Source of the DNA: Myxococcota bacterium
GTDB lineage: Bacteria; Myxococcota_A; UBA9160; UBA6930
Length of the DNA stretch: 64,000 bases
Assembly: GCA_028277885.1 (NCBI GenBank)
Contig: JANQFK010000034.1
Span: 62,001-126,000, forward strand
Direction of reading: 5' to 3'
A program made the translations under genes and the position numbers. Positions 19,357 through 27,822 of the stretch are shown here, one piece after another. A model generated the notes under the pieces. It saw only the letters and a program-made list of their open reading frames with translations. It had not been told where the DNA came from and did not search any database. Every line of letters begins with the position of its first letter. The stretch's first letter is position 1.

Positions 19357-22203
19357 TTGCTCTCGCGCCTCGGCCGCCTCGATCGCCTGCTGCTCGCGGT
19401 GGGAGTCCCCCTGGCCGTGCTGGCCTCGGCGCTCCACATCCAGGAGATCGCCCACTCGGGGCTGGCCCAGCTGCCCGTCTACGCCACGCCCTCCCACGAC
19501 GGCAGCCCCTACCCCCGGGTGGGGGGGTACCGGATGGAGACGGACTCGAGCGGCACCGAGCTGCAGCCGGGCGACCGCCTGCTGCGGGTCGGCGACCGCG
19601 ACCTCGCCGGCGCGGGCTACATCGGCTTCGACGCGATCGGCCTCGCCGTGGCCGGGACCCGCGGCGCCCCCGTCGTCTACGAGCGCGACGGCGTACGGCG
19701 CACCGGCGAGCTGCGCGCCGAGCCCCACCTGCATCCCTGGACCCGCATTCCCACCATGCTGCTGATGCCGATCTGCGTGCTCGTGCTGCTGCACGGGTCG
19801 CGGGACGCACGGCGCTTCTTCCTGGCCTTCATGTCCTACCTGGTGGTGCAGGCCCAGTTCTACGGCGGCCCGGAGTGGAAGACCTGGACCTCGCTGCTGA
19901 TCTGGAACCTGGGGACGCCGGTCGCCGTGGTGCTGGTGCTGCGCTGGGTGGCGATGTTCCCCGAGGAGCTGCCGCCCGAGCGCCGGGCGTGGTGGGGCTG
20001 GCCCTGGCTCGCCGGCGCGATCTACGTCGCGCTGCGGCTGAACTTCCTCACCGGCCATCCGATCCCTGTCCACGAGGTGCAGCGCGTCTCCCACGGGCTG
20101 CACGCCCTCTACCTGCTCGCCACCATCGCGCTGCTGGCCCGCAACCTCTTCTACGCGGACCCCATCGGGCGCCGCCGGATCAAGTGGATCCTGTACGGCG
20201 CGACCGTCGGCTCGGTGCCCATGATCGTGACCCAGGTGCTGCCGCTGCTCACGCCGGGCTGGCAGGGCTTCGAGCTCGGCTTCGCGGTGTCGGTGCTCGC
20301 CACGGTGCTCTGGCTGGTCTGCGTCGTGGTGGCGGTGGTGCGCTTCAACGCCTTCGACATCGACCGCCTGATCGGCGCCACGGCGGCCTACTCCGCGGTG
20401 GCGGTGGTGCTGCTCGGGGTGCTGCTCTCGGGAGTGCCGGCCCTGGCCGACGCAACCTCGCCCTGGCTGGGCGTCGACGCCCAGAGCGCGCGCCTCGGGC
20501 TGAGCGTGGTGCTGGCGCTGCTCGTGGTCCCCACCGCGGCCCGCCTGCGGCCCCAGGTGGACCGGCTGTTCTTCCCCGAGCGCGTGGCGCTCCAGCGGGG
20601 CGTGGACGCCCTGCTGTTCGAGCTCTCCCACTGCGCGAGCGCGGCCGAGGTGGTGCGCAAGGTGGGCGAGGGAGTGACCGCGCTGCTGAGCCCGCGCGGC
20701 TTCGCGGCCTACACGCGGGCGGGCGGCGGGCTGCGTCGCGCGAGCGCGGAGGGCCTCGCGCTGCCGGAGGTGCTCGCCGCGGACCCGGCCCTGGCGGCGG
20801 GCGAGGCCCCCTGGCGCCTGCCCGAGGGCTCGGCCCTGGCCGAGGCGGGCGCGGTGCTGGCCCTGCCGCTGCACCGCGCGGAGGTCCGGGCGGCGCTGCT
20901 CTTCCTCGGCCCGAAGCGCTCCGGGGACGTCTACTCGAGCACCGACGTCGCGCTGCTGGCCGCGGTCTGCCAGAAGGCGTCGGCGGAGCTGCTGCGCTTC
21001 CGCCTGCACCAGGAGCGGCGCCGTGCGAGCGCGCTGCGCACCCAGAAGGAGGAGGCCGACCAGGAGAGCCGCATCAAGTCCCGGCTGCTCGCCACGGCGA
21101 GCCACGACATCCGCCAGCCGCTCCACGCGCTCAGCCTGCTGGTGGAGCGCCTCGGCTCGCGGGTGAACGGCGGCGCCGCCGGCCCCGACCGCGACCTCGT
21201 GGAGAAGATCCAGCGCTCCACCCAGGACCTGACCGCGACCCTCGAGACCCTGCTCGACCTCTCGCGCGTCGAGGCGGGGACCCTGGAGCCCGAGATCGAG
21301 GACGTGGCCCTCGATCCGCTCCTCGACCAGCTCGAGGCCGAGTTCGGCGAGCAGGCGCGCCGGCGCGGGCTGCGCCTGCGGGTGCGCCGCTGCGGGCTCG
21401 CGGTGCGCAGCGACCGCGTCCTGCTGGCGCGCATCCTGCGCAACCTGGTGAGCAACGCGCTGCGCTACACCGACGACGGCGGCGTCCTGGTGGGCGTCCG
21501 CCCGGGCGGTGAGACCCTGCGCGTCCAGGTGGTGGACACCGGTCGCGGCATCGCGACGGCGGACCGCGAGCGGATCTTCCAGGAGTTCCGTCGCGCCGGG
21601 AACGGAGGCGCGGCCGAGGGGCTGGGCCTGGGGCTCGCGATCGTGGACGGGCTGGTCCAGCTGCTGGGGCACGAGCTCCGGCTGCGCTCGGTGCTCGGCC
21701 GGGGCTCGACCTTCGAGGTGCGGGTCCCGCGCGCCGCGCTCGCCCGCGACGCCGGACGTCTCGGGGCGCAGCTCGCCCCGGCGGGTGCCGCGGGCCTCGA
21801 GGGCCGGCGTGTCGCCATCGTGGACGACGACGCCTCGGTCTGCGACGCCACCAGCGCGCTGCTGCGCGACTGGGGCTGCGAGGTGCGGACCGCGACCAGC
21901 GCCGAAGAGGCCTGGCAGCGGCTCGCCGGCCCGGACTGGACGCCGGACTTCCTGCTCTCGGACCAGCACCTCGGCGAGCGCGAGACCGGCGCGGAGCTGA
22001 TCCGGAGCATGCGCGAGCGCCTGGGCCGGGCGCTGCCGGCCGCGCTCATCACCGCCGAGACGGCGCCGGACCGCATGCGCGCACTGCGCGCGACGGGCCT
22101 GCTGGTGCTCAAGAAGCCGGTGCCGCCGGCGCGGCTGCGCGCGCTGCTGACCCAGCTCCTCGCCGCCGAGGGGGTGACCGGCGGCGCTACACCTTCACCG
22201 TGA
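19357..22203 (+). CDS. Hybrid sensor histidine kinase (PDZ-like, multi-TM, GAF, HisKA, HATPase, receiver)
   Basis: About 948 residues. Order: TM helix; extracytoplasmic PDZ-like segment (LQPGDRLLRVGDRDLAGAGY); about seven TM helices with FNAFDIDRLIG at the end; GAF-like domain; HisKA with the phosphohistidine in ASHDIRQPLHALSLLVERLG; HATPase with NLVSNALRY, VVDTGRGI and GLGLGLAIV; C-terminal receiver (IVDDDASVCD, acceptor in LLSDQHLG, lysine in LKKPVPP). TTG at 19357 follows GAGGAG by 6 nt. ATGs at 19327 and 19279 are alternatives without good ribosome sites. Its partner is probably the divergent LuxR-type regulator. The 3' end overlaps the stress-protein gene by 17 bp. Confidence 0.9.
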   Translation: MLSRLGRLDRLLLAVGVPLAVLASALHIQEIAHSGLAQLPVYATPSHDGSPYPRVGGYRMETDSSGTELQPGDRLLRVGDRDLAGAGYIGFDAIGLAVAGTRGAPVVYERDGVRRTGELRAEPHLHPWTRIPTMLLMPICVLVLLHGSRDARRFFLAFMSYLVVQAQFYGGPEWKTWTSLLIWNLGTPVAVVLVLRWVAMFPEELPPERRAWWGWPWLAGAIYVALRLNFLTGHPIPVHEVQRVSHGLHALYLLATIALLARNLFYADPIGRRRIKWILYGATVGSVPMIVTQVLPLLTPGWQGFELGFAVSVLATVLWLVCVVVAVVRFNAFDIDRLIGATAAYSAVAVVLLGVLLSGVPALADATSPWLGVDAQSARLGLSVVLALLVVPTAARLRPQVDRLFFPERVALQRGVDALLFELSHCASAAEVVRKVGEGVTALLSPRGFAAYTRAGGGLRRASAEGLALPEVLAADPALAAGEAPWRLPEGSALAEAGAVLALPLHRAEVRAALLFLGPKRSGDVYSSTDVALLAAVCQKASAELLRFRLHQERRRASALRTQKEEADQESRIKSRLLATASHDIRQPLHALSLLVERLGSRVNGGAAGPDRDLVEKIQRSTQDLTATLETLLDLSRVEAGTLEPEIEDVALDPLLDQLEAEFGEQARRRGLRLRVRRCGLAVRSDRVLLARILRNLVSNALRYTDDGGVLVGVRPGGETLRVQVVDTGRGIATADRERIFQEFRRAGNGGAAEGLGLGLAIVDGLVQLLGHELRLRSVLGRGSTFEVRVPRAALARDAGRLGAQLAPAGAAGLEGRRVAIVDDDASVCDATSALLRDWGCEVRTATSAEEAWQRLAGPDWTPDFLLSDQHLGERETGAELIRSMRERLGRALPAALITAETAPDRMRALRATGLLVLKKPVPPARLRALLTQLLAAEGVTGGATPSP

Positions 22204-22627
22204 GGACCGGGCACGGGGCGCGCTGCACCACGCGCTCGGCGATGCTGCCGAGCAGCATGTGCTTCAGGCCCGAGAGCCCGCGGGTGCCGATCACGATCAG
22301 GTCGGCGCCGAGGCGCTCCGCCTCCTCCTCGATCACCGTCGCCGGGTAGCCCTCGCGCACCACGGCCTCGACCTCGACGCCCTGGCGCCCGATCTCGGCG
22401 GCGTACTCGTCGAGGCTCTGCTGCGCCTCGGTCTTCACGTTGGTCCAGAACTCCGGCGGCAGGTAGGCGCCCTCGAGCTGCTGGAACTCCACGGGCAGGT
22501 GGTAGGCGTGGAGCAGGATCAGCTTGCTGCCGTGCTCCTTGGCGAGCTCCCTCGCCCACTCCATGACGGGCTTGGCGTGGTCGGAGAAGTCGATGGGGAC
22601 GAGGATCTGGCGGATCTGGATGCTCAT
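22187..22627 (-). CDS. Universal stress protein (UspA family)
   Basis: 146 residues, single Usp domain. ILVPIDFSDHAKPVMEWA starts the fold, and GTRGLSGLKHMLLGSIAERV carries the G-2X-G-9X-G-S ATP-binding motif, so this is an ATP-binding UspA (MJ0577-type) member. It ends CPVLTVKV. It converges with the histidine kinase gene and overlaps its last 17 bp. A further in-frame ATG lies at 22642. Confidence 0.93.
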   Translation of the reverse strand: MSIQIRQILVPIDFSDHAKPVMEWARELAKEHGSKLILLHAYHLPVEFQQLEGAYLPPEFWTNVKTEAQQSLDEYAAEIGRQGVEVEAVVREGYPATVIEEEAERLGADLIVIGTRGLSGLKHMLLGSIAERVVQRAPCPVLTVKV

Positions 22628-22680
22628 GCCGGTAGCCTGCACCCTGGGAGGCCGCTCGTAAAGGGCCGTCTCGCGCTCGG

Positions 22681-22709
22681 TTGACGCCGCCGGGAGCCGG
22701 CTCTAGGGT
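22681..22709 (+). promoter_or_regulatory. Sigma-70 promoter of tRNA-Ala
   Basis: TTGACG (22681-22686), 17-nt spacer, TAGGGT (22704-22709), then about 19 nt to the mature tRNA 5' end. This is one of the clearest -35 elements in the window. Confidence 0.65.
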
Positions 22710-22728
22710 CCTCGGCGTTCCCGGGACT

Positions 22729-22804
22729 GGGGCCGTAGCTCAACTGGGAGAGCGCCGCGTTCGCAACGCGGAGGTTGGCGGTTCGATCCCGCTCGGCTCC
22801 ACCA
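22729..22804 (+). tRNA. tRNA-Ala(CGC)
   Basis: A 76-nt cloverleaf. The acceptor stem GGGGCCG pairs with CGGCTCC, the D-arm is AGCTCAACTGGGAGAGCG, and the anticodon stem CCGCG/CGCGG encloses TTCGCAA with anticodon CGC. The T-arm contains GGTTCGATCCC. The 3' CCA is encoded. CGC reads GCG alanine codons, which are frequent in this genome. Confidence 0.97.
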
Positions 22805-22863
22805 CCCGCCCCGCCTCCCGAGCGTCGACCGGCCCCGCTCGGCCCCCCGATGCTCCGGCGCGA

Positions 22864-24078
22864 TCAGCGGGAGGCGAGGGGCAGCCCGCGGCTCCGCGTC
22901 CGCGTCGCGGGCGGAAGCGCGGCCGGCCGCGCGGCCTCGCGCAGCAGCCAGGCGAGGCGCGGCGCCACCGCGCGCACCGAGTAGCTGTGCTCCACGCGCG
23001 CGCGGCCGCGCTCGCCGAGGCGCCCGCGCAGGTCGGGGTCGGCGAGCAGCCGGCCGAGGGCGTGGCTCCACTCCGAGGGGTCCCGGGCGAGGATCCCGGC
23101 GTCGCCGATGACGTCGCCGTTCACGCCGACCGGGCTCGCCACCACCGGGATCCCGCAGGCCATGTACTGGATCGCCTTGAGGGCGCACTTGCCCGCGGCC
23201 CGCGGCGTGTCCGGGAGCGGCATGATGCCGACGTCGAAGGCGGCGATGTCGGCGGCCTCCCGGGCGACGTCGCGGTAGCGCTTCCAGCTCACGGACTCGA
23301 CGCGCACGCCGGGACAGTCGAAGTGGGCGCCGTGGACCCGCAGGCGGAAGTCGTAGCGCCGGGCCAGGGCCTGGAAGACCGGACGCAGCGGCGCGAGGTA
23401 GCCCACGCCGTCGGGCGCGCCGAACCAGCCCACGGTGAAGGGGCCCGCGCGGCGCGGGGTCACCGGCGCGTAGGCGTCGGCGTCCACCACCGTCGGCACC
23501 ACCGCGACGCGGCCGCCCGAGTGGGGCCGCGCCCAGTCGGCCAGGATGCGGTTGCCCGCGATCACCAGGGAGCAGTGGGAGAGCAGCGCGGGCAGCCCGC
23601 GCTCGCGGCGCATCACCGCCTCGGCGACCCGGCGCAGCGCGCGGCCCTGTCCCTCGGCGAGGGCGGGCGCGGGCAGGTGCACGGCGTCGTCGAAGTCGTA
23701 GACGAGCCGCAGCCCGAGCCGGGGCACCAGGCCCTCGAGGCCGAGGGGAAAGGTCTCCTTCTGCACGAGCAGCAGGTCGTAGCGGCGCGCCGCCGCCAGG
23801 TCGCGCGCCCGCCGCGGCAGCCGCGCCATGAAGTGGCTCGCCACCCAGGGCCCGCGCACCGCGGGGGGAACCCGCCTCAGCCCGTAGCCCATCTCGAAGT
23901 AGCGCTCGCCCGCCAGCGGCCGCACGTCGACGTCGACGCCCTCGGCACGCAGCGGCTCGCGCAGCTGGAACACCCGGAACCGGCTGCTCGGCTCCGCCTC
24001 GGGCCCGATGCTGAAGCACAGCACCCGAAGCCGCCCCGCCTCACGCCGCTCCGCCACTTGCCCCCCCGACCTGCGCAC
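22864..24078 (-). CDS. Glycosyltransferase family 4-like protein
   Basis: About 404 residues with a GT-B fold. The N-terminal lobe includes RVLCFSIGPEAEPSSRFRVF and VYDFDDAVHLPAPA. The C-terminal lobe has VGWFGAPD, DVGIMPLPD and the GT4 donor-binding motif KCALKAIQYMACGIPVVAS. It probably transfers a sugar from a nucleotide donor to a cell-envelope glycan. The acceptor is unknown. Start: GTG at 24078, or one of two downstream GTG codons, with the conserved part beginning at LRVLCFS. It stands alone, with its tail about 60 nt from the tRNA. Confidence 0.88.
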   Translation of the reverse strand: MRRSGGQVAERREAGRLRVLCFSIGPEAEPSSRFRVFQLREPLRAEGVDVDVRPLAGERYFEMGYGLRRVPPAVRGPWVASHFMARLPRRARDLAAARRYDLLLVQKETFPLGLEGLVPRLGLRLVYDFDDAVHLPAPALAEGQGRALRRVAEAVMRRERGLPALLSHCSLVIAGNRILADWARPHSGGRVAVVPTVVDADAYAPVTPRRAGPFTVGWFGAPDGVGYLAPLRPVFQALARRYDFRLRVHGAHFDCPGVRVESVSWKRYRDVAREAADIAAFDVGIMPLPDTPRAAGKCALKAIQYMACGIPVVASPVGVNGDVIGDAGILARDPSEWSHALGRLLADPDLRGRLGERGRARVEHSYSVRAVAPRLAWLLREAARPAALPPATRTRSRGLPLASR

Positions 24079-24412
24079 CGCAGCCCCGATCGACCACCCC
24101 CGCCCCCCGCTTGAGCCCCACCATGCCCCCCAAGCCCCCGCGGGTTACTCTGAGGCGAGCCAAGAACTGGAGGGACCGGGAACTCGAGAAGGAGCCGCCA
24201 AGGAGCCGCCGGACCCCGCGGACGGGCGCCCGCGAGAACGAAGCGGCGCGGCAAAGCCGCGCAAGCGAGGCCGCCCCGAAGTGGAAGCGTCTCCCGCCGC
24301 AAGGCCGCGCGTGCGGCCGCGCAGCGAGGCCGCCCGGCGGCGCCCGCCACCGCGAGAGAAACGAGCAACGAGTACGCCCGGTGCCGCCGGGCGGCGCGAG
24401 CGAAGTCCAGCA
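24079..24412. other. Intergenic region with palindromic, purine-rich repeats
   Basis: 334 bp between the glycosyltransferase and the dodecin operon. It contains many short GCGCAAGCGAGGCCGC-like and GCGCAGCGAGGCCGC-like units and ends in a repeat-family terminus at 24375-24410. No convincing gene. The promoter for the dodecin operon must lie here, but I see no clear -35/-10 pair. Confidence 0.5.
24375..24410 (+). repeat. Repeat-family terminus (hairpin plus GCGAAGTCCAG)
   Basis: Stem CGCCCGG / CCGGGCG (24375-24381 with 24387-24393), then GCGCGA and the conserved GCGAAGTCCAG at 24400-24410. This places the element 2 nt before the dodecin ATG. Matching termini are at 39930, 62148 and, inverted, 61847. 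Confidence 0.55.
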
Positions 24413-24634
24413 ATGTGGGTGAGCAAGGTCAACGAGCTGATCGGATCGTCGCCGGAGTCCTTCGAGGCCGCGGCGCGCGAGGTGCTGGCCCGCGCGAACC
24501 GCACGCTGCGCGGCATCAAGGGCATCCAGGTGCTGGAGAAGCGCGTGAAGGTCGAGGGCGACGAGATCCTGGAGTACCGCGTCCGGCTGCGCCTGGTCTT
24601 CGAGATGGCGCCGGAAGCGGTGCTCCACTGGTAG
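24413..24634 (+). CDS. Dodecin-family protein (first copy)
   Basis: 73 residues. VNELIGSSPESFEAAAREVL, the ANRTLRGIKGIQVLE turn and EGDEILEYRVRLRLVFEM follow the dodecin beta-alpha-beta-beta pattern. Dodecins form hollow 12-mers that store flavin or CoA. The tryptophan that stacks on flavin in flavin-storing dodecins is absent (GIKGIQV), so ligand binding is uncertain. Start ATG at 24413 or GTG at 24419. No ribosome site is visible because the repeat terminus abuts the start. It is the first gene of a five-gene operon. Confidence 0.85.
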   Translation: MWVSKVNELIGSSPESFEAAAREVLARANRTLRGIKGIQVLEKRVKVEGDEILEYRVRLRLVFEMAPEAVLHW

Positions 24635-24644
24635 GGAGCGAAGG

Positions 24645-24857
24645 ATGGCGGTCGCCTCGGTCTCGACCATCACCTCCGCCTCGCCGGAGAGCTGGCAGGA
24701 CGCCACCCGGCGCGGCTTCGAGCGCGCCCGCAAGACGCTGCGCAACATCACCGGGCTCCAGGTGCTGGAGGAGAAGGCCCGCGTCGAGGACGGCGAGATC
24801 GTCGAGTTCCTCGTGACCCTCCAGGTGATCTTCGTGCTGGAGGACTCCTCCGATTGA
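24645..24857 (+). CDS. Dodecin-family protein (second copy)
   Basis: 70 residues, 10 nt downstream of the first dodecin and clearly paralogous. It reads SASPESWQDATRRGFERARK, LRNITGLQVLEEKARVEDGE, then VTLQVIFVLEDSSD. As in the first copy, the flavin-stacking Trp is replaced (NITGLQV). The two may form mixed 12-mers or have different ligands. A GAAGG stretch precedes the ATG. Confidence 0.85.
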   Translation: MAVASVSTITSASPESWQDATRRGFERARKTLRNITGLQVLEEKARVEDGEIVEFLVTLQVIFVLEDSSD

Positions 24858-24861
24858 GCCG

Positions 24862-25902
24862 CTGAGCGTTCCCGCCATCGTGGCGGCCGGCGACCGCCGC
24901 GCCGCCAAGGACATCCGCGGCGAGAGCAAGCCCTACCTCGAGGTCGCCGGGCAGCCCCTCGTCGTGCACACCGTGCTGGCGCTCCAGGACGTGCCCGAGA
25001 TCTCCGAGGTCTGGGTGGTGGGCAACGCCAAGCGCCTCGGCGGCGTGCTCGGCGGGGAGGAGCTGCGCGGCCGGCTCAGCAAGCCGCTCACCATCGTGCC
25101 CCAGTTCCGCAACCTGTACGAGAACGCCTGGGAGACCTTCCGGCGCAGCCTCCCCGGCGCAGGCGCCGGCGGGCGCGACCCGGGGCCCGAGGACGCCGAG
25201 CGCGCGGCGCTGTTCCTCTCGGCGGACCTGCCCTTCGCGACGCCCGAGGAGATCTCCGCCTTCGTGCGCCAGTCCGAGGCGGCGCACTGCGACTACGCGA
25301 TGGGGCTCTCCTCCGAGGAGTCCATGGAGGACTTCTACCCCGACGAGGCGGATCCCGGCTCGCCGGGCATCCACATGGCGTACTTCAACACCCGCGAGGG
25401 GCGCTTCCGCCAGAACAACCTCCACTACGTGCGCCCCATGGCGCTCGGTAACCGCAACTACATCGAGGAGATGTACGAGCACCGCTACCAGCGCGAGATC
25501 GGCAACATCATCGGGCTGGCCTGGCGCATCCTGGTGAGCGAGGGGGGCGGGCTCTCCATCGTGGTCTACTACGCGCTGATCCACCTGGCGGGGGTGGCGG
25601 ACCGGCGCGGCTGGCGGCGCATCGCCGACCTGCTGCGCCGCTGGGTGCCGCTGTCCCGGGTCGAGAAGGCTTGCAGCCAGCTCCTCGACACGCGCTTCCG
25701 GGTGGTGGTGACCGAGGCGGGCGGCTGCGCGGTGGACATCGACAACGAGCACGACTACGACGCCGCGCTGCGCGGCTACGAGCGCTGGCGCCCGCGCCAG
25801 GTCGCGAAGGCCCGCTCCCTCTACGGGCCGCTGGCGCTGCCCGCCCGGAGCGCGGCGGCGACGGGCCCGGAGGTGCGCGTGCTCCCGGAGACGCTGCGGT
25901 GA
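24862..25902 (+). CDS. MobA/IspD-like nucleotidyltransferase, probable CTG start
   Basis: About 346 residues. The N-terminal Rossmann-like NTP-transferase motif is SVPAIVAAGDRRAAKD, then SKPYLEVAGQPLVVHTVLAL. The metal-site aspartate lies in LFLSADLPFATPEE, and CAVDIDNEHDYDAAL ends the domain. The first beta strand (VPAIVAAG) is needed for the fold but has no ATG, GTG or TTG before it in frame. CTG at 24862 is the most likely start. An ATT at 24853 overlaps the dodecin stop, and GTG at 24880 would remove the strand. The nucleotide and acceptor are unknown. The stop overlaps ygfZ as GTGA. Confidence 0.78.
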   Translation: MSVPAIVAAGDRRAAKDIRGESKPYLEVAGQPLVVHTVLALQDVPEISEVWVVGNAKRLGGVLGGEELRGRLSKPLTIVPQFRNLYENAWETFRRSLPGAGAGGRDPGPEDAERAALFLSADLPFATPEEISAFVRQSEAAHCDYAMGLSSEESMEDFYPDEADPGSPGIHMAYFNTREGRFRQNNLHYVRPMALGNRNYIEEMYEHRYQREIGNIIGLAWRILVSEGGGLSIVVYYALIHLAGVADRRGWRRIADLLRRWVPLSRVEKACSQLLDTRFRVVVTEAGGCAVDIDNEHDYDAALRGYERWRPRQVAKARSLYGPLALPARSAAATGPEVRVLPETLR

Positions 25903-26852
25903 GCGGAGCCGCGGCGCGGCTGTTCGACCTGCCCGAGCGCGGGGTCGTCGAGGTGACGGGCGAGGACCGCGTGCGCTGGCTCGACGGCATGCTGACCAAC
26001 GACGTGGCGGCGGCCGCCGCGGCGCCGGGAGGCGGCTGCGACGCGCTGCTGCTGAGCCGGCAGGGCCGCATCCTCGCGCGCTTCCACCTCCTCGCCATGG
26101 CGGAGCGGGTCTGGCTCGAGACCGACCGCGCCGCCATCGCGCCCGCCCTCGAGGCCCTGGAGAAGCTCCTGATCGCCGACGACGTGACCCTCGCCGACGT
26201 GAGCGCGAGCCAGGCCCGCCTGGCGCTGGAGGGGCCCGGCGCGACGGAGGTCGTGGCGGCTGCGTGCAGCGGGGCCGCACTGCCCGCGGCGCACGGCTTC
26301 GTGGAGGCGGAGCTCGCCGGGGCTCCGGTCCACCTGGCGGCGTTCGGCTTCACCGGCGGGCCGGCGCTCCAGGTCTTCGCGCCGGCCGACGGCGCCCGCG
26401 CGGTGCGGGATGCGCTGGTCGCCGCGGGGGCGGAGCCCGGCGACGCCGCGCTCCTCGATCGGCTGCGCATCGAGGCCGGCACGCCGCGCTTCGGCGCCGA
26501 GCTCGACGCGTCGGTGCTGCCCGACGAGGCGCGCCTCGGCGACGCGGTCTCCACCACCAAGGGCTGCTACGTGGGGCAGGAGGTGGTGGCGAGGCTGCGC
26601 TCGCGGCAGCGCGTCAACCACCTGCTGGTGGGTCTGCGCCTGGCCGAGCCAGCCGCCCCCGGCGCGGAGATCCGGCTCGAGGACCGCAGGCTCGGCGAGG
26701 TGACGAGCGCCGCGGTGTCTCCCGACCACGGGCCCATCGCGCTCGGCTACGTGCCGAGCGCCAGCAGCGCGCCCGGAACCCGGGTCGAGGTGGGGGGCCG
26801 CGAGGCCCGGGTCGCGGAGCTTCCCTTTGCGGGCGACGCAGGCGCCGCGTGA
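25899..26852 (+). CDS. ygfZ: Folate-binding protein YgfZ (GcvT-like, Fe-S cluster maintenance)
   Basis: 317 residues, related to the glycine-cleavage T protein. The defining motif KGCYVGQEVVARLRSR is present, with the N-terminal VTGEDRVRWLDGMLTNDV and the RIEAGTPRFGAELD segment. YgfZ uses tetrahydrofolate to support assembly or repair of certain Fe-S enzymes in the cytoplasm. GTG start overlapping the upstream stop, and GTGA overlap with the next gene. Confidence 0.93.
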   Translation: MSGAAARLFDLPERGVVEVTGEDRVRWLDGMLTNDVAAAAAAPGGGCDALLLSRQGRILARFHLLAMAERVWLETDRAAIAPALEALEKLLIADDVTLADVSASQARLALEGPGATEVVAAACSGAALPAAHGFVEAELAGAPVHLAAFGFTGGPALQVFAPADGARAVRDALVAAGAEPGDAALLDRLRIEAGTPRFGAELDASVLPDEARLGDAVSTTKGCYVGQEVVARLRSRQRVNHLLVGLRLAEPAAPGAEIRLEDRRLGEVTSAAVSPDHGPIALGYVPSASSAPGTRVEVGGREARVAELPFAGDAGAA

Positions 26853-27583
26853 GCGCGCGCGAGGCGGGCGCCCGCGGAGCCCTGGTGGTCTTCGCGAAGG
26901 CGCCGCGCCCCGGCACGGTGAAGACCCGGCTGTGCCCGCCCCTCACCGCCGAGCAGGCTGCGGAGCTCTACGCCTGCATGCTCGACGACGTGCTCGAGCT
27001 GAGCGCCGCCGCCTGCGCGCGTCTCGGCCTGGCGCCGCTCCTGGCCGTGCACCCGCCCGACGCCGAGGCGGAGCTCGCCGCGCGGGCGCCCGCGGGCTTC
27101 CGCACCACGCCCCAGCGCGGCGACGGGCTCGCGGCGCGCATGGAGTCGGCGGTCGCCGAGGCGGCGAAGGCCGGGCACGCCCCGGTGATCCTGCGCGGCA
27201 GCGACAGCCCCGCGCTGCGCGGCGAGCTGATCGAGGCGGCGGTCGCCGGCCTGCGCGGCGCGGACCTCGTGGTCGCTCCCGGCGCGGACGGCGGCTACGA
27301 CCTGGTGGGGCTGCGCGCCCCCGCACCGGGCGTCTTCGATCACCCCATGAGCACCGGCTCGGTCCTCGAAGACACGCTCGCCAACGCGCGCCGGCTCGGC
27401 CTGCACTGCGCCCTGCTGGCGCCCACCTTCGACCTCGACACGGTCGCGGACCTCGCGCGCCTCGCGGCCGCGCGGCGCGAGGCGGAGCCGCCGCCGTGTC
27501 CGCGCACCCTCGCTCATCTAGACCGCCACGGTCTCTGGGAGCTGGGTGGAAACTGCGCCGAAATCGGCCACCACCGACACTGA
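26849..27583 (+). CDS. DUF2064 / TIGR04282-type glycosyltransferase-like protein
   Basis: 244 residues. The family hallmark AKAPRPGTVKTRLCPPLT is at the N-terminus. ILRGSDSPALRGELIEAA and VVAPGADGGYDLVGLR are the DUF2064 nucleotide-sugar-like motifs. The fold is that of a GT-A nucleotidyltransferase, with the reaction unknown. It is the last gene of the dodecin-dodecin-nucleotidyltransferase-ygfZ-DUF2064 operon, joined by GTGA. GC drops sharply just after the stop. Confidence 0.88.
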   Translation: MSAREAGARGALVVFAKAPRPGTVKTRLCPPLTAEQAAELYACMLDDVLELSAAACARLGLAPLLAVHPPDAEAELAARAPAGFRTTPQRGDGLAARMESAVAEAAKAGHAPVILRGSDSPALRGELIEAAVAGLRGADLVVAPGADGGYDLVGLRAPAPGVFDHPMSTGSVLEDTLANARRLGLHCALLAPTFDLDTVADLARLAAARREAEPPPCPRTLAHLDRHGLWELGGNCAEIGHHRH

Positions 27584-27624
27584 TCGGTGAGTGTGGTGAA
27601 ACGAACACATGTGCACGTCAAAAA

Positions 27625-27649
27625 TGCACGAGCGCCTCGTTTTCGTGCA
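27625..27649. promoter_or_regulatory. Candidate enhancer site upstream of the porin promoter
   Basis: An interrupted palindrome TGCACG-N13-CGTGCA centred about 85 bp before the sigma-54 -24 element. The distance suits an upstream activator site. The spacing differs from the classical NtrC site, so the binding protein is unknown. Confidence 0.4.
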
Positions 27650-27720
27650 GCTCTGCCTGTTGTTCCGCGTTCTTGGTGCGCTAAAGAGTCCGCGGGCGCC
27701 AAGCCGGGCACTTCGGTGGA

Positions 27721-27736
27721 AGGCACGACGGTTGCT
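27721..27736 (+). promoter_or_regulatory. Sigma-54 promoter of the porin gene
   Basis: AGGCACGACGGTTGCT contains the invariant GG (27722-27723) and GC (27734-27735) exactly 10 nt apart. It is nearly identical to the sigma-54 site before glnB (GGCACG-N-CGGTTGCT shared). It lies about 87 nt before the ATG. Confidence 0.7.
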
Positions 27737-27822
27737 AACGCTCCCCCCGTCCCGGTCGCTCGCCTGCGCAGGTGCGCAGGCGTACCAATTGGGCGTCTCG
27801 AAGAAACGGGGGATCGAATCCG

